Positions 53,206-62,240 of a stretch of 64,000 nt of DNA are shown piece after piece. The position numbers and the translations under genes are program-made. The stretch comes from Bradyrhizobium sp. URHD0069 (lineage in GTDB: Bacteria > Pseudomonadota > Alphaproteobacteria > Rhizobiales > Xanthobacteraceae). How positions within the stretch are numbered: the stretch's first letter is position 1; the number at the start of each line of letters is the position of its first letter. Below the pieces are notes generated by a model. It was not told where the DNA came from. It saw only the letters and a list, made by a program, of their open reading frames with translations, and did no database searches. The stretch is taken from NCBI RefSeq assembly GCF_000701345.1, contig NZ_KL370775.1, forward strand, positions 62,001-126,000, written 5' to 3'.

Positions 53206-53508
53206 CTACGCGGCGGACTTTCCGGAAACCTCATCTTGCTTCGTGGTAATATGGCGACAAATTACCCCTGCCGTGGATTCGATACAAAGTTTGAGACCTT
53301 CGCCTGGACTCGCGGCGACCAGATCGGCTCTCGCGGCATCTCGCAGCTGTTCCAGCGCGGCGGGGTCCATCTCCTTCGTCCAACAACCCAGGATTGACTT
53401 TCGCGTTCGGTATTTTACGACGAAGGCGTCGAACGGAGCGGGGCATGTGAACTGGGCAGCTTGGGTCCAAATAGGCCAGGCAGACGGTCGCAACTCCGGT
53501 GGTCTCAA
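53206..53508 (-). CDS. Hypothetical protein, uncertain
   Basis: A 100-residue frame. FDAFVVKYRTRKSILGCWTK and ALEQLRDAARADLVAASPGE look protein-like; the tail ends KQDEVSGKSAA. There is no clear signal peptide or ribosome-binding site. It could be the C-terminal end of a decayed gene. Confidence 0.35.
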   Translation of the reverse strand: MRPPELRPSAWPIWTQAAQFTCPAPFDAFVVKYRTRKSILGCWTKEMDPAALEQLRDAARADLVAASPGEGLKLCIESTAGVICRHITTKQDEVSGKSAA

Positions 53509-53589
53509 GCCGAAAAAGGTTGGCGGTAGATAGCGCTCCGGCCCCCGCGACGCGCCGCCAGCCCGCGTGAAGTGGCGGATTGAGCGAAC

Positions 53590-53806
53590 ATGATCGCCGT
53601 CGCCTCATCGATCAAGCTGGCCCTCGCACCACCCAATGAAGGGCTCGCCAGCAAGTTCGCCGACCTCAAGATGTTTGTGTTGCCGGGCCGTCGGGAGCGA
53701 ACCCGCGAATGATTTCCGACCTGTGTGCTGCTGCGGCGTTCAAACTGGTCGGCATTGTCCCTGCCGGAATTCAGCATCAATCCGCCGAAGCGCGACGCGG
53801 CGACGC
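53590..53806 (+). pseudogene. O-methyltransferase, C-terminal remnant
   Basis: KLALAPPNEGLASKFADLKM, then FVLPGRRERTRE is followed in another frame by DLCAAAAFKLVGIVPAGIQH, then QSAEARRG. Together they match the end of a SAM-dependent O-methyltransferase (DLKM...GGRERT...F..LFxxAGFxL..IVPT). The first ~250 residues are missing and there is a frameshift near 53712. Confidence 0.6.
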
Positions 53807-53889
53807 ACCTACGGGTCTTGAACCGCCGCAGGCGAGATCCTTACCTGATCGGGTAGGTCGCGGCACCTGCCGCCCGCAGTAGGGAGGGA

Positions 53890-54843
53890 ATGATGAACTA
53901 CCTGCGAACAGCGATCCTTCTGGCTGGCCTCACGGCCCTGTTCATGGGTGTCGGTTATTTGATCGGCGGCGCCAGCGGCGCAACCATCGCTCTCGTGATC
54001 GCTGCCGCGACAAACCTGTTCGCCTACTGGAACTCGGATCGTATGGTGCTATCGATGTACGGCGCCCACGAGGTCGATCAGCGCACCGCGCCCGAACTCG
54101 TGAATATGGTGGCCGAACTCGCCGCGCGGGCCGGGCTGCCGCCGCCGCGGGTGTTTTTGATGGACAATCCGCAGCCCAATGCATTCGCCACCGGCCGCAA
54201 TCCGCAGAACGCCGCGGTTGCCGTGACCACCGGGCTCGTGCAGTCGCTCAGCCGCGAGGAACTCGGCGGGGTGATTGCCCACGAACTCGCGCATGTGAAG
54301 AATCACGACACGCTTCTAATGACCATCACCGCGACGATCGCAGGTGCGATCTCAATGCTGGCGCAGTTTGGGATGTTCTTCGGCGGTCATCGCGATAACA
54401 ACAATGGCCCGGGCATCATCGGTTCGATCGCGATGATGATCCTAGCGCCAATAGGCGCCATGTTAGTGCAGATGGCGATCAGCCGCACGCGCGAATACGC
54501 CGCCGACAATCTCGGCGCTCGCATCGTCGGCCAACCGATGTGGCTCGCGTCCGCGCTGGTCAAGATCGCCAACGCCGCGCACGAGATTCCCAACATAGAG
54601 GCCGAACGCAATCCGGCGACGGCGCACATGTTCATCATCAATCCGCTGTCGGGTCACGGTATCGACAGTCTGTTTTCGACGCATCCGTCGACCGAGAACC
54701 GGATCGCCGAGCTGCAGCGGCTCGCTGCCGAATTCGGTACGCGCGGCGCAGCGCCGTCGGCACGTCCGGGGCCGTCGGATCCTCGACGCGGTCCCTGGGC
54801 CGCGCTTCGCAACCGCGCCGCTCCTCGCGGGCCATGGGGGTGA
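53890..54843 (+). CDS. htpX: Membrane zinc metalloprotease HtpX
   Basis: A 317-residue M48 protease of the inner membrane. Two N-terminal helices (TAILLAGLTALFMGVGYLIG; GATIALVIAAATNLFAYW) precede the zinc motif IAHELAHVKNHD, a second helix pair and the third zinc ligand region SRTREYAADNLGA. It degrades damaged membrane proteins under heat or envelope stress. AGGGAGGG precedes tandem ATGs at 53890 and 53893. The C-terminal 40 residues are a Pro/Arg-rich tail. Confidence 0.93.
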   Translation: MMNYLRTAILLAGLTALFMGVGYLIGGASGATIALVIAAATNLFAYWNSDRMVLSMYGAHEVDQRTAPELVNMVAELAARAGLPPPRVFLMDNPQPNAFATGRNPQNAAVAVTTGLVQSLSREELGGVIAHELAHVKNHDTLLMTITATIAGAISMLAQFGMFFGGHRDNNNGPGIIGSIAMMILAPIGAMLVQMAISRTREYAADNLGARIVGQPMWLASALVKIANAAHEIPNIEAERNPATAHMFIINPLSGHGIDSLFSTHPSTENRIAELQRLAAEFGTRGAAPSARPGPSDPRRGPWAALRNRAAPRGPWG

Positions 54844-55036
54844 AGACACCGACTTTGGGCCTGGTCACGGCGGAGGGGGGATCGGTTCGGTACCGCTTCA
54901 ACCGCGATCCAGCCGCCGTTGCCGTAACGCGACCTCGTATCGGATCCCGGCTCTTCATCTACCGCGACACCTTTGGCTGACGGGCTCAAGCGAAGCTGCT
55001 ATCATTCCTGGAGGGCCATTGGAACGGAGCAGCGCC

Positions 55037-55501
55037 ATGGACGCAGTGACGACGAAGGGTTCTCAGATCGCCGACACGCATTCCCACCTCGTTCGACCCG
55101 AAAGTATGGAGTGGCAGAAGACCCGCTTCCCCGGCTGCGAGGCCAAGACGCTGCTGTTCGATCGCGCGACGGGCCTGATGACCGCGCTGATGCGGTTTGC
55201 GCCGGGCGCGGTGCTGCCCGACCACGAGCACGTCAACATCGAGCAGACCTACGTTCTCCAGGGAAGCCTGGTCGACAAGGAAGGCCCGGCGCAGGGCGTC
55301 GAGTGCAAGGCCGGCGAATTCATCTGGCGCGAGCCGGGCAGCCGCCACGTCGCATGGTGTCCCGAGGGCGGGCTGATGCTCGCGATCTTCCAGGTTCCCA
55401 ACAGGTTTTTCGAGGCTGACGGCCGCGTCGTCGATGCCGCGGGCCAGGACTGGGACGAGACCTGGGGTCACACAGGCGTAGCCGACCGTGAAACTCGGTG
55501 A
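55037..55501 (+). CDS. Cupin-domain protein (ChrR-like)
   Basis: A 154-residue single cupin. Metal-ligand residues lie in MRFAPGAVLPDHEHVNIEQT (His/His/Glu) and in the second block PGSRHVAWCPEGG. It resembles the cupin half of ChrR anti-sigma factors and of dihydroxyacetophenone dioxygenases, without the zinc anti-sigma N-terminus. Its role is unknown. GGAGC lies upstream of the ATG. Confidence 0.78.
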   Translation: MDAVTTKGSQIADTHSHLVRPESMEWQKTRFPGCEAKTLLFDRATGLMTALMRFAPGAVLPDHEHVNIEQTYVLQGSLVDKEGPAQGVECKAGEFIWREPGSRHVAWCPEGGLMLAIFQVPNRFFEADGRVVDAAGQDWDETWGHTGVADRETR

Positions 55502-55536
55502 CGGACTGCCGGTTTGGAATGGCAGGCCGCTTCGAG

Positions 55537-55905
55537 CTATTGGGCCGAAACCGGGATCAAGGGCCGGGCGAAACTGAGTTCGTGGCCGTCGGGGTCAACC
55601 AGGTGGAAGAAGCGCTCCCCCCATTCGGCATCGCGGGGCAGGGTAGTTGGCCGGTATCCCGCCGCGACCGCACGGTCGTAAAGTGCGTCAACATCGGCAA
55701 CGTAGAAGATGACCCGCCCCCACCAGGACCAGCGCCGCTCGGCAGGCTGGGCGATTAGGTTGAGATAGCTCGTGCCTGCTCGAAAACTGGTGAATGACGA
55801 CTCTCCGCCGCCATACAGGATCTCAAACCCCAGCGCGCGGTAGAACCCAACAGCTCGTAGCATTTCGTGGGTGCCCAATGTGATCGCACTGATTCCTTCG
55901 ATCAT
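55537..55905 (-). CDS. VOC-superfamily (glyoxalase/bleomycin-resistance-like) protein
   Basis: A 122-residue protein with paired beta-alpha-beta-beta-beta modules: ISAITLGTHEMLRAVGFYRA and VIFYVADVDALYDRAVAAGY, ending GERFFHLVDPDGHELSFARP. The Glu in DPDGHELSF is the usual metal ligand. AAGGAG precedes the ATG. VOC proteins include isomerases, dioxygenases and resistance proteins; no specific function can be given. Confidence 0.83.
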   Translation of the reverse strand: MIEGISAITLGTHEMLRAVGFYRALGFEILYGGGESSFTSFRAGTSYLNLIAQPAERRWSWWGRVIFYVADVDALYDRAVAAGYRPTTLPRDAEWGERFFHLVDPDGHELSFARPLIPVSAQ

Positions 55906-56209
55906 GCACAGAACTCCTTTTTATTTACCTGCGCCGACCCTGCCATCAGCCTCGCCGCTCGCGTTGACGATTGTCTCCTGCTGGCATGACGTGAAAGAAC
56001 AGATCGGCGTCGGGGCCGCTAATGGAGTAAAGCGACGCCCAGCATACTATTCAACTCGTCACAGCTGAGGCCGGCATTGTTCTTGACGTGACGTCAAGTC
56101 GATAGGATCATATTTGACTTGAGACGCCTGACCCTCGGAACGAAATGCGTCCGTGCGGTCCCGCGCCTTCTGTTTATGGCCTCGTTGTCGGCAGGAACGG
56201 GAGGTAGCA
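55906..56209. other. Intergenic between divergent VOC and MBL genes
   Basis: Holds the promoters of both genes and the dyad at 56082-56098. No ORF of note. Confidence 0.45.
56082..56098. promoter_or_regulatory. Dyad upstream of the MBL-fold gene
   Basis: CTTGACG-TGA-CGTCAAG is a perfect 7-bp inverted repeat. A related word, TCAAGTC at 56094-56100, is mirrored by GACTTGA at 56116-56122. The set lies ~110 bases before the MBL gene and looks like a regulator-binding site. Confidence 0.45.
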
Positions 56210-57409
56210 ATGACTATCGACTATACTTCACCTTCAATCGCGCGATCGCAAGCAGGCCTTCAGCTGGCTCGACCGCAGTTTTTCTGTGATGAGGTTGGAC
56301 GACGAGAATTTATCTGCGGCGGAGCCGCCGGTGTCCTTAGCGTGATACTTGCTACGCTCCTCGCTGGCGCGAAGCCGGCCAAGGCCCAGTCCGTCACCGG
56401 ATCACTTCCTGAGCTTGACCGCGTGGCGGTTCGGATCGTGGTCGATAGCTATCAGTTCGCTGTCGCTCCGAGCAGGAAGCTGCCAAACCTTGATGTCCAG
56501 CATTTTGGCTGGGGCCTCAGCGACAAGCCGCCACGCAGAACGTTGGTCAGCGAATTCGGCCTTGCGATGCATGTCGAGTCGCGGCGGGGCAACGAGACGC
56601 GCAATACCCTGGTTGATTTCGGTTTCACGCCGGAAGCCCTTCTCAACAATGTGAATCTGCTTGGCATTGATCCTACGGCCGTCGACGCACTTGTGCTCAG
56701 CCACGGGCACCAGGACCACTTTGGCGGTCTCGTCGGTTTCTTGCAGGCGCACGGTGGCAGGCTCAAGCCCAAACTGCCGTTATTTGTCGGCGGCGAAGGA
56801 TGCTTCTGCGCGCGCGAGTGGATCGCAGCGCCGGTGCGTGGCAACTTCGGCGTCATCGACCGCAAAGCACTCAAGGAGGCCAACGTCGCCGTCACCGTCG
56901 CGGAGAGACCTGCCCTGGTTGCCGATCATGCCGTGGCCACGGGGCAGATTGGTCAGAAGAGTTTCGAGAAGGTGCTATCACCGAGCGCAATGACCATTGG
57001 TTTTGACCGAGGCCTCGGCTGCTATCCCGACCGCCTCAGCGAGGCGGAACGCAGTGCGCCCGTCGTACCTGATCAATTTCAGCACGAGATCGCAACGGCG
57101 TTCAATCTGAAGGGACGGGGGCTTGTCGTCCTGACTTCGTGCAGCCATCGCGGCGTGGTCAACGCGATCAGGCAAGCGCAAGCCGCTTCCGGTGTGGAAA
57201 AAATACATGCAGTGATCGGCGGCTTTCATCTCGCGCCCTATCAAGAGGAATATGTTCGAGATACAGTCAAGGCACTCCAGGAAATCGATCCGTCTTACGT
57301 GATTCCGCTGCATTGTACGGGCGAACCTTTTTACGAAATCGCGCGCGCTGCGATGCCGACAAAACTTTTACGCTCGTACACGGGAACTCGCTTGGTTTTC
57401 GAGGCGTGA
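56210..57409 (+). CDS. Exported MBL-fold metallo-hydrolase
   Basis: A 399-residue metallo-beta-lactamase-fold protein. GGGAGG precedes the ATG at 56210. A late twin-arginine signal (GRREFICGGAAGVLSVILAT, ending AKAQS near residue 60) points to Tat export. The metal motif is LVLSHGHQDHFGG, with further ligands in TSCSHRG and IPLHCTGEP. The layout matches the family of dihydropterin-type MBL proteins (substrate unknown). A possible operator lies upstream. Confidence 0.85.
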   Translation: MTIDYTSPSIARSQAGLQLARPQFFCDEVGRREFICGGAAGVLSVILATLLAGAKPAKAQSVTGSLPELDRVAVRIVVDSYQFAVAPSRKLPNLDVQHFGWGLSDKPPRRTLVSEFGLAMHVESRRGNETRNTLVDFGFTPEALLNNVNLLGIDPTAVDALVLSHGHQDHFGGLVGFLQAHGGRLKPKLPLFVGGEGCFCAREWIAAPVRGNFGVIDRKALKEANVAVTVAERPALVADHAVATGQIGQKSFEKVLSPSAMTIGFDRGLGCYPDRLSEAERSAPVVPDQFQHEIATAFNLKGRGLVVLTSCSHRGVVNAIRQAQAASGVEKIHAVIGGFHLAPYQEEYVRDTVKALQEIDPSYVIPLHCTGEPFYEIARAAMPTKLLRSYTGTRLVFEA

Positions 57410-57505
57410 GCGTGGCATAACCCGGCTGGCAATTGAGGCCCCAGCCTTGCTACGCAGCTTGACCGCGCCGTGCATTTCGCCAGGGTGGTGAGAGCTGTAG
57501 CTAGA

Positions 57506-57757
57506 TCAGTTCTGAAATGCCACGCCGACAAAATCGCCCTGCCGCCAGACCACGCGGCATTTGCGAATGGTGTGGAAATTATCGAATGTCAATTCGAAGT
57601 TCAGGGGCAAGACGTTAAGCTGTTGCAATCGAATTCCCGCGCCACGGTTTGTTACGTCGTGGACGGCACAAGTGAATACGCCGCGCTGCGCATCAAAGAA
57701 GAGCAACGCGCTCTTCGAGATCGTCGTTCTGCCGACGGATCGTCGTTCGACGCTCAT
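57506..57757 (-). CDS. PilZ-domain protein (83 residues)
   Basis: A minimal PilZ domain: the RxxxR-like start VERRSVGR and the second motif DVTNRGAGIRL, with a final strand GDFVGVAF. PilZ proteins bind cyclic di-GMP; here the second Arg of the first motif is present but spaced as RRSVGR, so binding is likely but not certain. No other domain. Confidence 0.75.
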   Translation of the reverse strand: MSVERRSVGRTTISKSALLFFDAQRGVFTCAVHDVTNRGAGIRLQQLNVLPLNFELTFDNFHTIRKCRVVWRQGDFVGVAFQN

Positions 57758-58180
57758 TCAGGGCCACCGGCGTAAGGCTGCGCAGGGACTCAAGCCTATC
57801 GAAACGGGCTCCGACATCAACCGGGTTCAATTTTCTTCGTAAACAAACAATTTTATCGATTGCGTACTGCCGCTTCTGGTGAGGCGCACATGCCTGCGGG
57901 GGCGGGCTCCAATGCCGAGCCCCAGCGTCTCGGCCCGGGTTCCTGAAGTCGCGCGATGTCTGGACGGGGGTCAAGAGCTGACGTTCTGGCAATGAGTACC
58001 TCTTGCGCGGAGCCGGACATAAGTCAGCAGGTGATGAACAGAGGTGTTAATGTTAACGGGCGGGAAGAAGCTCAACGCTCGTCTCGATTATGCCGCAGTC
58101 TGGCCCACATAATACTGCCCGTTTCGGCGGTTCCCTTGCGGATCGAGTAATTCGTTAGGGCGGCGAACCCCGGGGGATGG
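57758..58180. other. Intergenic
   Basis: No gene recognised. It contains an AT-rich patch near 57840-57865 that might hold a promoter for either neighbour. Confidence 0.4.
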
Positions 58181-59194
58181 ATGGGCTACGGTACAGCACT
58201 CGCTGACAAGTCTCTGGCGGACAACGGCACTTCCTTGTTCCGCAAGATTGCGTGGGGCGTTGCAGTATTCTCGTTGGCATCGGGAATGGCTGCGTGGATT
58301 GCCGACTGCAATCCGGTTTCTTGGATTTCATATTCCGCTTCTTCGAGAGATGACTACACCCCATCGTTTGATGCCCGGTTCTTGCAAGGTTCTCAGCCCA
58401 ATTCGTCTTCGACTCACGTCAAGTCGCCGCCCCTCGTTCAATCGATGTCTGCAGAATTGGAAATAAAACGCGAACAGGCCAAAGACCTTCTTGCCCAGCG
58501 ACTATTATCTCTGGACTCGCGAGCGGCCCTCATCGACGAACTTAAGCCGTTCGACCAATCCAAGCCATCGATCGTGACTGCCATTCCTGTTCCCAGGTCG
58601 CGTCCCGTCGAGGCCGGTCTCGAATTGAAGAGCGGCCTCCCTGTTGCTCAAGCTGAAAATCGCACGTTGCTACAGAAACTTTCCGATCTGTTGCCCGCGC
58701 GTATAAGGCTTGCGTCGCTGGCTCCCGATGGCGGTCTCTTTCGCAGCGGGCCAGATCTCGCGTCGCTTGGTTACGACAATCTCACCGCCGTCTACGACAT
58801 CTCGGCGCGCGCCGTTTACATGCCGGATGGATCAAAACTTGAGGCGCATTCAGGACTCGGCGGTCTGATGGACGATCCGGAACGTGTGAGTGAGCGAAAT
58901 GCCGGTGCAACGCCGCCAAATGTATATGACTTGAAACCCCGAGAAAAACTGTTTCACGGCGTCCAGGCGCTCCGCATGATACCCGTGGGCGACAGCGGTA
59001 CGCTTGGGCGGTCCGGATTGCTTGTGCACAGCTACCTGCTCGGTCCGAACGGTGATTCGAACGGCTGCGTGTCGATCAAGGACTATGAGACGTTTCTGAA
59101 AACGTTCACAAAGGGTGAGATCAAGCGCCTCGTTGTCGTGCCAAGCCTTAGCGGTGAGACGTCAGCGTCGCGGCGCTCACCCTCAGAGTCATGA
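58181..59194 (+). CDS. DUF2778/Tlde1-type L,D-transpeptidase-like protein
   Basis: A 337-residue protein. An N-terminal TM or signal segment (about residues 22-42) is followed by a low-complexity linker and a C-terminal DUF2778 domain (about 200-325): AVYDISARAVYMPDGSKLEA, HSGLGG, LLVHSYLLGPNG and DSNGCVSI. His283 and Cys296 are the expected catalytic pair. Tlde1-type domains cut or exchange peptidoglycan cross-links; some are type VI secretion effectors. No immunity gene or T6SS gene is seen beside it, so a housekeeping cell-wall role is as likely. Confidence 0.8.
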   Translation: MGYGTALADKSLADNGTSLFRKIAWGVAVFSLASGMAAWIADCNPVSWISYSASSRDDYTPSFDARFLQGSQPNSSSTHVKSPPLVQSMSAELEIKREQAKDLLAQRLLSLDSRAALIDELKPFDQSKPSIVTAIPVPRSRPVEAGLELKSGLPVAQAENRTLLQKLSDLLPARIRLASLAPDGGLFRSGPDLASLGYDNLTAVYDISARAVYMPDGSKLEAHSGLGGLMDDPERVSERNAGATPPNVYDLKPREKLFHGVQALRMIPVGDSGTLGRSGLLVHSYLLGPNGDSNGCVSIKDYETFLKTFTKGEIKRLVVVPSLSGETSASRRSPSES

Positions 59195-59285
59195 CGCTGA
59201 TCATCAAGGCGCTGATCGTCAGACGTCATCAACGGTGGCGAAAGAATTCCGACTGACTTTGCCGTCCTCGTTCCACAACCCGATC

Positions 59286-59543
59286 ATGAGCGAAGCATCA
59301 AATTCTGACACACCGCTAAGGACGACGTTCAACATAAGTTTGAACGGCAAGACGGTTTCGATTGGCACCGTCGGCCAAGCTTATCAGTTTATAACCAGTC
59401 TCAGCTCGGTCGAGTGGATGGAGTTTAAATCACTGCATGAGGATGCGGTAAACTCGCTTCAGGGGGCGGCCGCGAATGGGATGTTAACTGTCCAGGCAAC
59501 AAACGCGTTGCGCGCGTTGTTCATCCGCGCCAGGCTTCTTTGA
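59286..59543 (+). CDS. DUF982 family protein (85 residues)
   Basis: The ATG at 59286 starts MSEASNSDTPLRTTFNISLN; GTVGQAYQFITSLSSVEWME and the C-terminal LFIRARLL match DUF982, small proteins common in rhizobia and of unknown function. The frame is open from 59115 but overlaps the preceding gene. Confidence 0.75.
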   Translation: MSEASNSDTPLRTTFNISLNGKTVSIGTVGQAYQFITSLSSVEWMEFKSLHEDAVNSLQGAAANGMLTVQATNALRALFIRARLL

Positions 59544-59600
59544 ACAGAAGGGCGCTTGTTCGGCGTTTGATCCGTTGGCGCCACCGAATTAGCGTTCCGG

Positions 59601-59864
59601 CTATTTGCCCTTCGTCTCGACTTTCCGCTTTTCGTCTTCGTTCATCTGTTTGACAGTCGCATCCTGGTTGTTCTGGCCGGTCGTCTCAGTTGTGGTGGCC
59701 GGAGGGCTGGCGTTGGGAGTGGAAGTTTGTTCCGGTGGCGTCTTCGCCGGTCGCGTGGCTGAGACGTCGGGCGGAGAGCCCGTTTGGGCTCTGACCGCCT
59801 CCGTACTCAAAAGAACGGCGCTCGACAGTAGGGACACCGCGAGCGCCATGAGTTTGATGTTCAT
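59601..59864 (-). CDS. Hypothetical exported protein (87 residues)
   Basis: A signal peptide (MNIKLMALAVSLLSSAVLLS, cleavage after VRAQ) is followed by a Pro/Thr/Ser-rich disordered region and a charged end (NEDEKRKVETKGK). No family recognised. It lies downstream of the molybdenum hydroxylase genes on the same strand. Confidence 0.6.
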   Translation of the reverse strand: MNIKLMALAVSLLSSAVLLSTEAVRAQTGSPPDVSATRPAKTPPEQTSTPNASPPATTTETTGQNNQDATVKQMNEDEKRKVETKGK

Positions 59865-59919
59865 AGCTGGGCTCCTCTCAGATCAAGGGAAACCGCCTTT
59901 ATCGTCTAACGTTCCATCT

Positions 59920-62238
59920 TTACGTCTCGAGTTGCTTGCCGATCGGCAGTGCCCGGATGCGTTTTCCGGTCGCTGCGAAGATGGCGTTGATCAAGGCTGG
60001 GGCAAACGGAGGCACGCCCGGCTCGCCGACGCCGCTTGGAGGGATATCGGCATCAGCGGGTATGATGTGCACGTTGGTGACGAGAGGAGATTCGTCGATT
60101 CGGATGACGGGGAAGTCGTCAAAATTACCCTGCTGGACTTTGCCGTCCTTGAAGGTGATCTCGCCATATCTGGCGAGGCTCAGGCCCATGATCGCGGCGC
60201 CTTCCATCTGTGACGCGATCCGCTCCGGATTGACGAACGTGCCGCAATCAATCACCGTATCGACCCGGGGGACGACAAGCTTACCCTTTTCGTCGACCGA
60301 TACTTCGACAATGGTCGCGATATAGCTGACGAAGCTCCGATGCACGGCAATCCCAAGGCCGTGGCCTTTGGGCACGGTCCGTCCCCAGCCACCCTTGTCC
60401 GCGACAACCTCGACCGCACGGCGCAGACGCGCAGTATCGATCGGATAGCTATCGTACGGCTCGCCATAGTTCCACAGGTCCTTCACGGAATCGAGCTTGA
60501 GGATCCGCGGAGAGCCGATCAGTTCAAGCAGCATGTCCTTCTGGTCGCGGTTGGTGGCATGTGCGAGTTCGCCCACCATCGATTGGACTGCAAAGGCGTG
60601 CGGGATATTCGACACCGAGCGGAACCAGCCGATGCGGGTGTGAGCGGCGGCCTCCGGATTCTCGCATTGAACATTAGCAATCTCGAACGGCATGTCGACG
60701 AGACCCATGCCGAGTTCGAAGGGTGCCTCATGCACCGCATTGGCTGCAAAGGTTGAGGCGATGCTCGGCGCGACGCTACGATGTCGCCAGGCAATCACCT
60801 TGCCGCTCTTGTCGAGGCCCGCTTCGATCCGCTCAGCCGAAACGGTATGGAGAAAGCCGTGGCGAACGTCATCTTCCCGTGTCCATTGCACCTTCACCGG
60901 GGCACCAAGGGCCTTCGAAAGCAGCGCCGCTTCAAGCGCGTAATCACATTTCGATTTGCGCCCGAATCCGCCGCCGAGCAGCGTGACGTTGACGGTCACA
61001 TTCTCCTCAGGGATCCCAAGCGTCTTTGCGGTGTCTTCCCGGGTCCCGCCGGGACTTTGCACGGGTGCCCAGATCTCGGCCTTGCCGTCCTTGACATTGG
61101 CGACCGCGACGGGTGGCTCCATGCTTACATGCGCGAGGTGAGGCAGGTAGTATTCGCCGACAATCACTTTGTCGGCGCCTTTCAGGGCGGCGTCCACGTC
61201 GCCCTCCTTACGTACAACCAGGCCCGGCTTGCGCGCGGCTTCCTCGAGTTGGGTCCGATAAGCGGCCGACTCGTACTTGCCGTTGGCCCCGTCGTCCCAG
61301 ACGATCTTCAGTGCGTCGCGTCCTTTGATGGCCGCGCCGGTGTTGCGTGCGATCACCGCGACGCCACCGAGCGGCTGGAACTTGGACGGCCATGGCCAAC
61401 CCTGCACCTCCATGACTTTCTCGACGCCGGAGATTTTCATCGCTGCGTTTGAGTCGAACGACACCAGCTTGCCGCCCGTCACCGGCGGCCGCGCGATCAC
61501 GGCATACTTCATATTGGGAAGGCGCACATCGCCACCGTATTGCGCGGTGCCGACGGTAATGTCGCGAAGGTCGACAATTCTGACTTGACCTTTGCCGAGA
61601 TAACGGAAGTTCTTCGGGTCCTTCAGCTTCAGGCCTTCGACGCTCGGTACCGATTGCTTCGCCGCATCGGCAGCCAGGTCGCCGAACCCGAGACGGCGGC
61701 CGGTTGCGGAATGAACCACCTCGTGGTTTACCGCCTTGACCTCGGTGGCCGGCACGCCCCAACGTTTGGCGGCTGCGCCTTCGAGCATTGTGCGCGCGGA
61801 CGCGCCGATCTCGCGCATCGGGATCAAATAGTGCCGTGTGCTGCGCGATCCATCGGTATCCTGATTGCCGAACTTGACCTCGTCTCCGGGCGCCTGCGCC
61901 ACCTTTACGCGCGACCAATCGGCCTCCATTTCCTCGGCCACAATCAAGGGCAGGCTGGTCCGGACACCCGTTCCCATTTCGGATCGGTGCGCCACGATCG
62001 TTACCGTTCCGTCGGATGCGATGGCAACGAAGACGCGCGGGTCGACGACCGTACCGTGTGGCATCTTTCCGGCACCGGTTTGATAGGCCGCAAACGCCTG
62101 ACGCGACATCACCGGCGCGGCCAGCACGAGCCCGCCCACGATGCCGAGGCCTTTGAGAACGCTGCGACGGGAGACGTTTTCGACCTTGATGCGGCGCTCA
62201 ATGCCGCGAAGCTTGTCGGGATTTGTGATGATGTTCAT
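59920..62238 (-). CDS. Molybdopterin-binding subunit of an IorB-type molybdenum hydroxylase
   Basis: A 772-residue xanthine-oxidase-family large subunit of the isoquinoline 1-oxidoreductase type. The ATG at 62238 gives a Tat signal (SRRSVLKGLGIVGGLVLAAP, cleaved after QAFA). Molybdopterin-contact regions include GTGVRTSLPLIVAEEME, LLGGGFGRK, and a C-terminal EPGVPPFAPALINAIF with the base Glu in VGEPGVPP. It starts two bases after the 2Fe-2S subunit. Export in a piggy-back fashion with the small subunit is expected. Substrate: an aldehyde or N-heterocycle, unknown. Confidence 0.87.
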   Translation of the reverse strand: MNIITNPDKLRGIERRIKVENVSRRSVLKGLGIVGGLVLAAPVMSRQAFAAYQTGAGKMPHGTVVDPRVFVAIASDGTVTIVAHRSEMGTGVRTSLPLIVAEEMEADWSRVKVAQAPGDEVKFGNQDTDGSRSTRHYLIPMREIGASARTMLEGAAAKRWGVPATEVKAVNHEVVHSATGRRLGFGDLAADAAKQSVPSVEGLKLKDPKNFRYLGKGQVRIVDLRDITVGTAQYGGDVRLPNMKYAVIARPPVTGGKLVSFDSNAAMKISGVEKVMEVQGWPWPSKFQPLGGVAVIARNTGAAIKGRDALKIVWDDGANGKYESAAYRTQLEEAARKPGLVVRKEGDVDAALKGADKVIVGEYYLPHLAHVSMEPPVAVANVKDGKAEIWAPVQSPGGTREDTAKTLGIPEENVTVNVTLLGGGFGRKSKCDYALEAALLSKALGAPVKVQWTREDDVRHGFLHTVSAERIEAGLDKSGKVIAWRHRSVAPSIASTFAANAVHEAPFELGMGLVDMPFEIANVQCENPEAAAHTRIGWFRSVSNIPHAFAVQSMVGELAHATNRDQKDMLLELIGSPRILKLDSVKDLWNYGEPYDSYPIDTARLRRAVEVVADKGGWGRTVPKGHGLGIAVHRSFVSYIATIVEVSVDEKGKLVVPRVDTVIDCGTFVNPERIASQMEGAAIMGLSLARYGEITFKDGKVQQGNFDDFPVIRIDESPLVTNVHIIPADADIPPSGVGEPGVPPFAPALINAIFAATGKRIRALPIGKQLET

Positions 62239-62240
62239 GA

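Noticed and set aside
54834..54980. 48-codon frame overlapping the end of htpX
   Set aside because: No start signal and no motif; it may be the htpX tail read in another frame.
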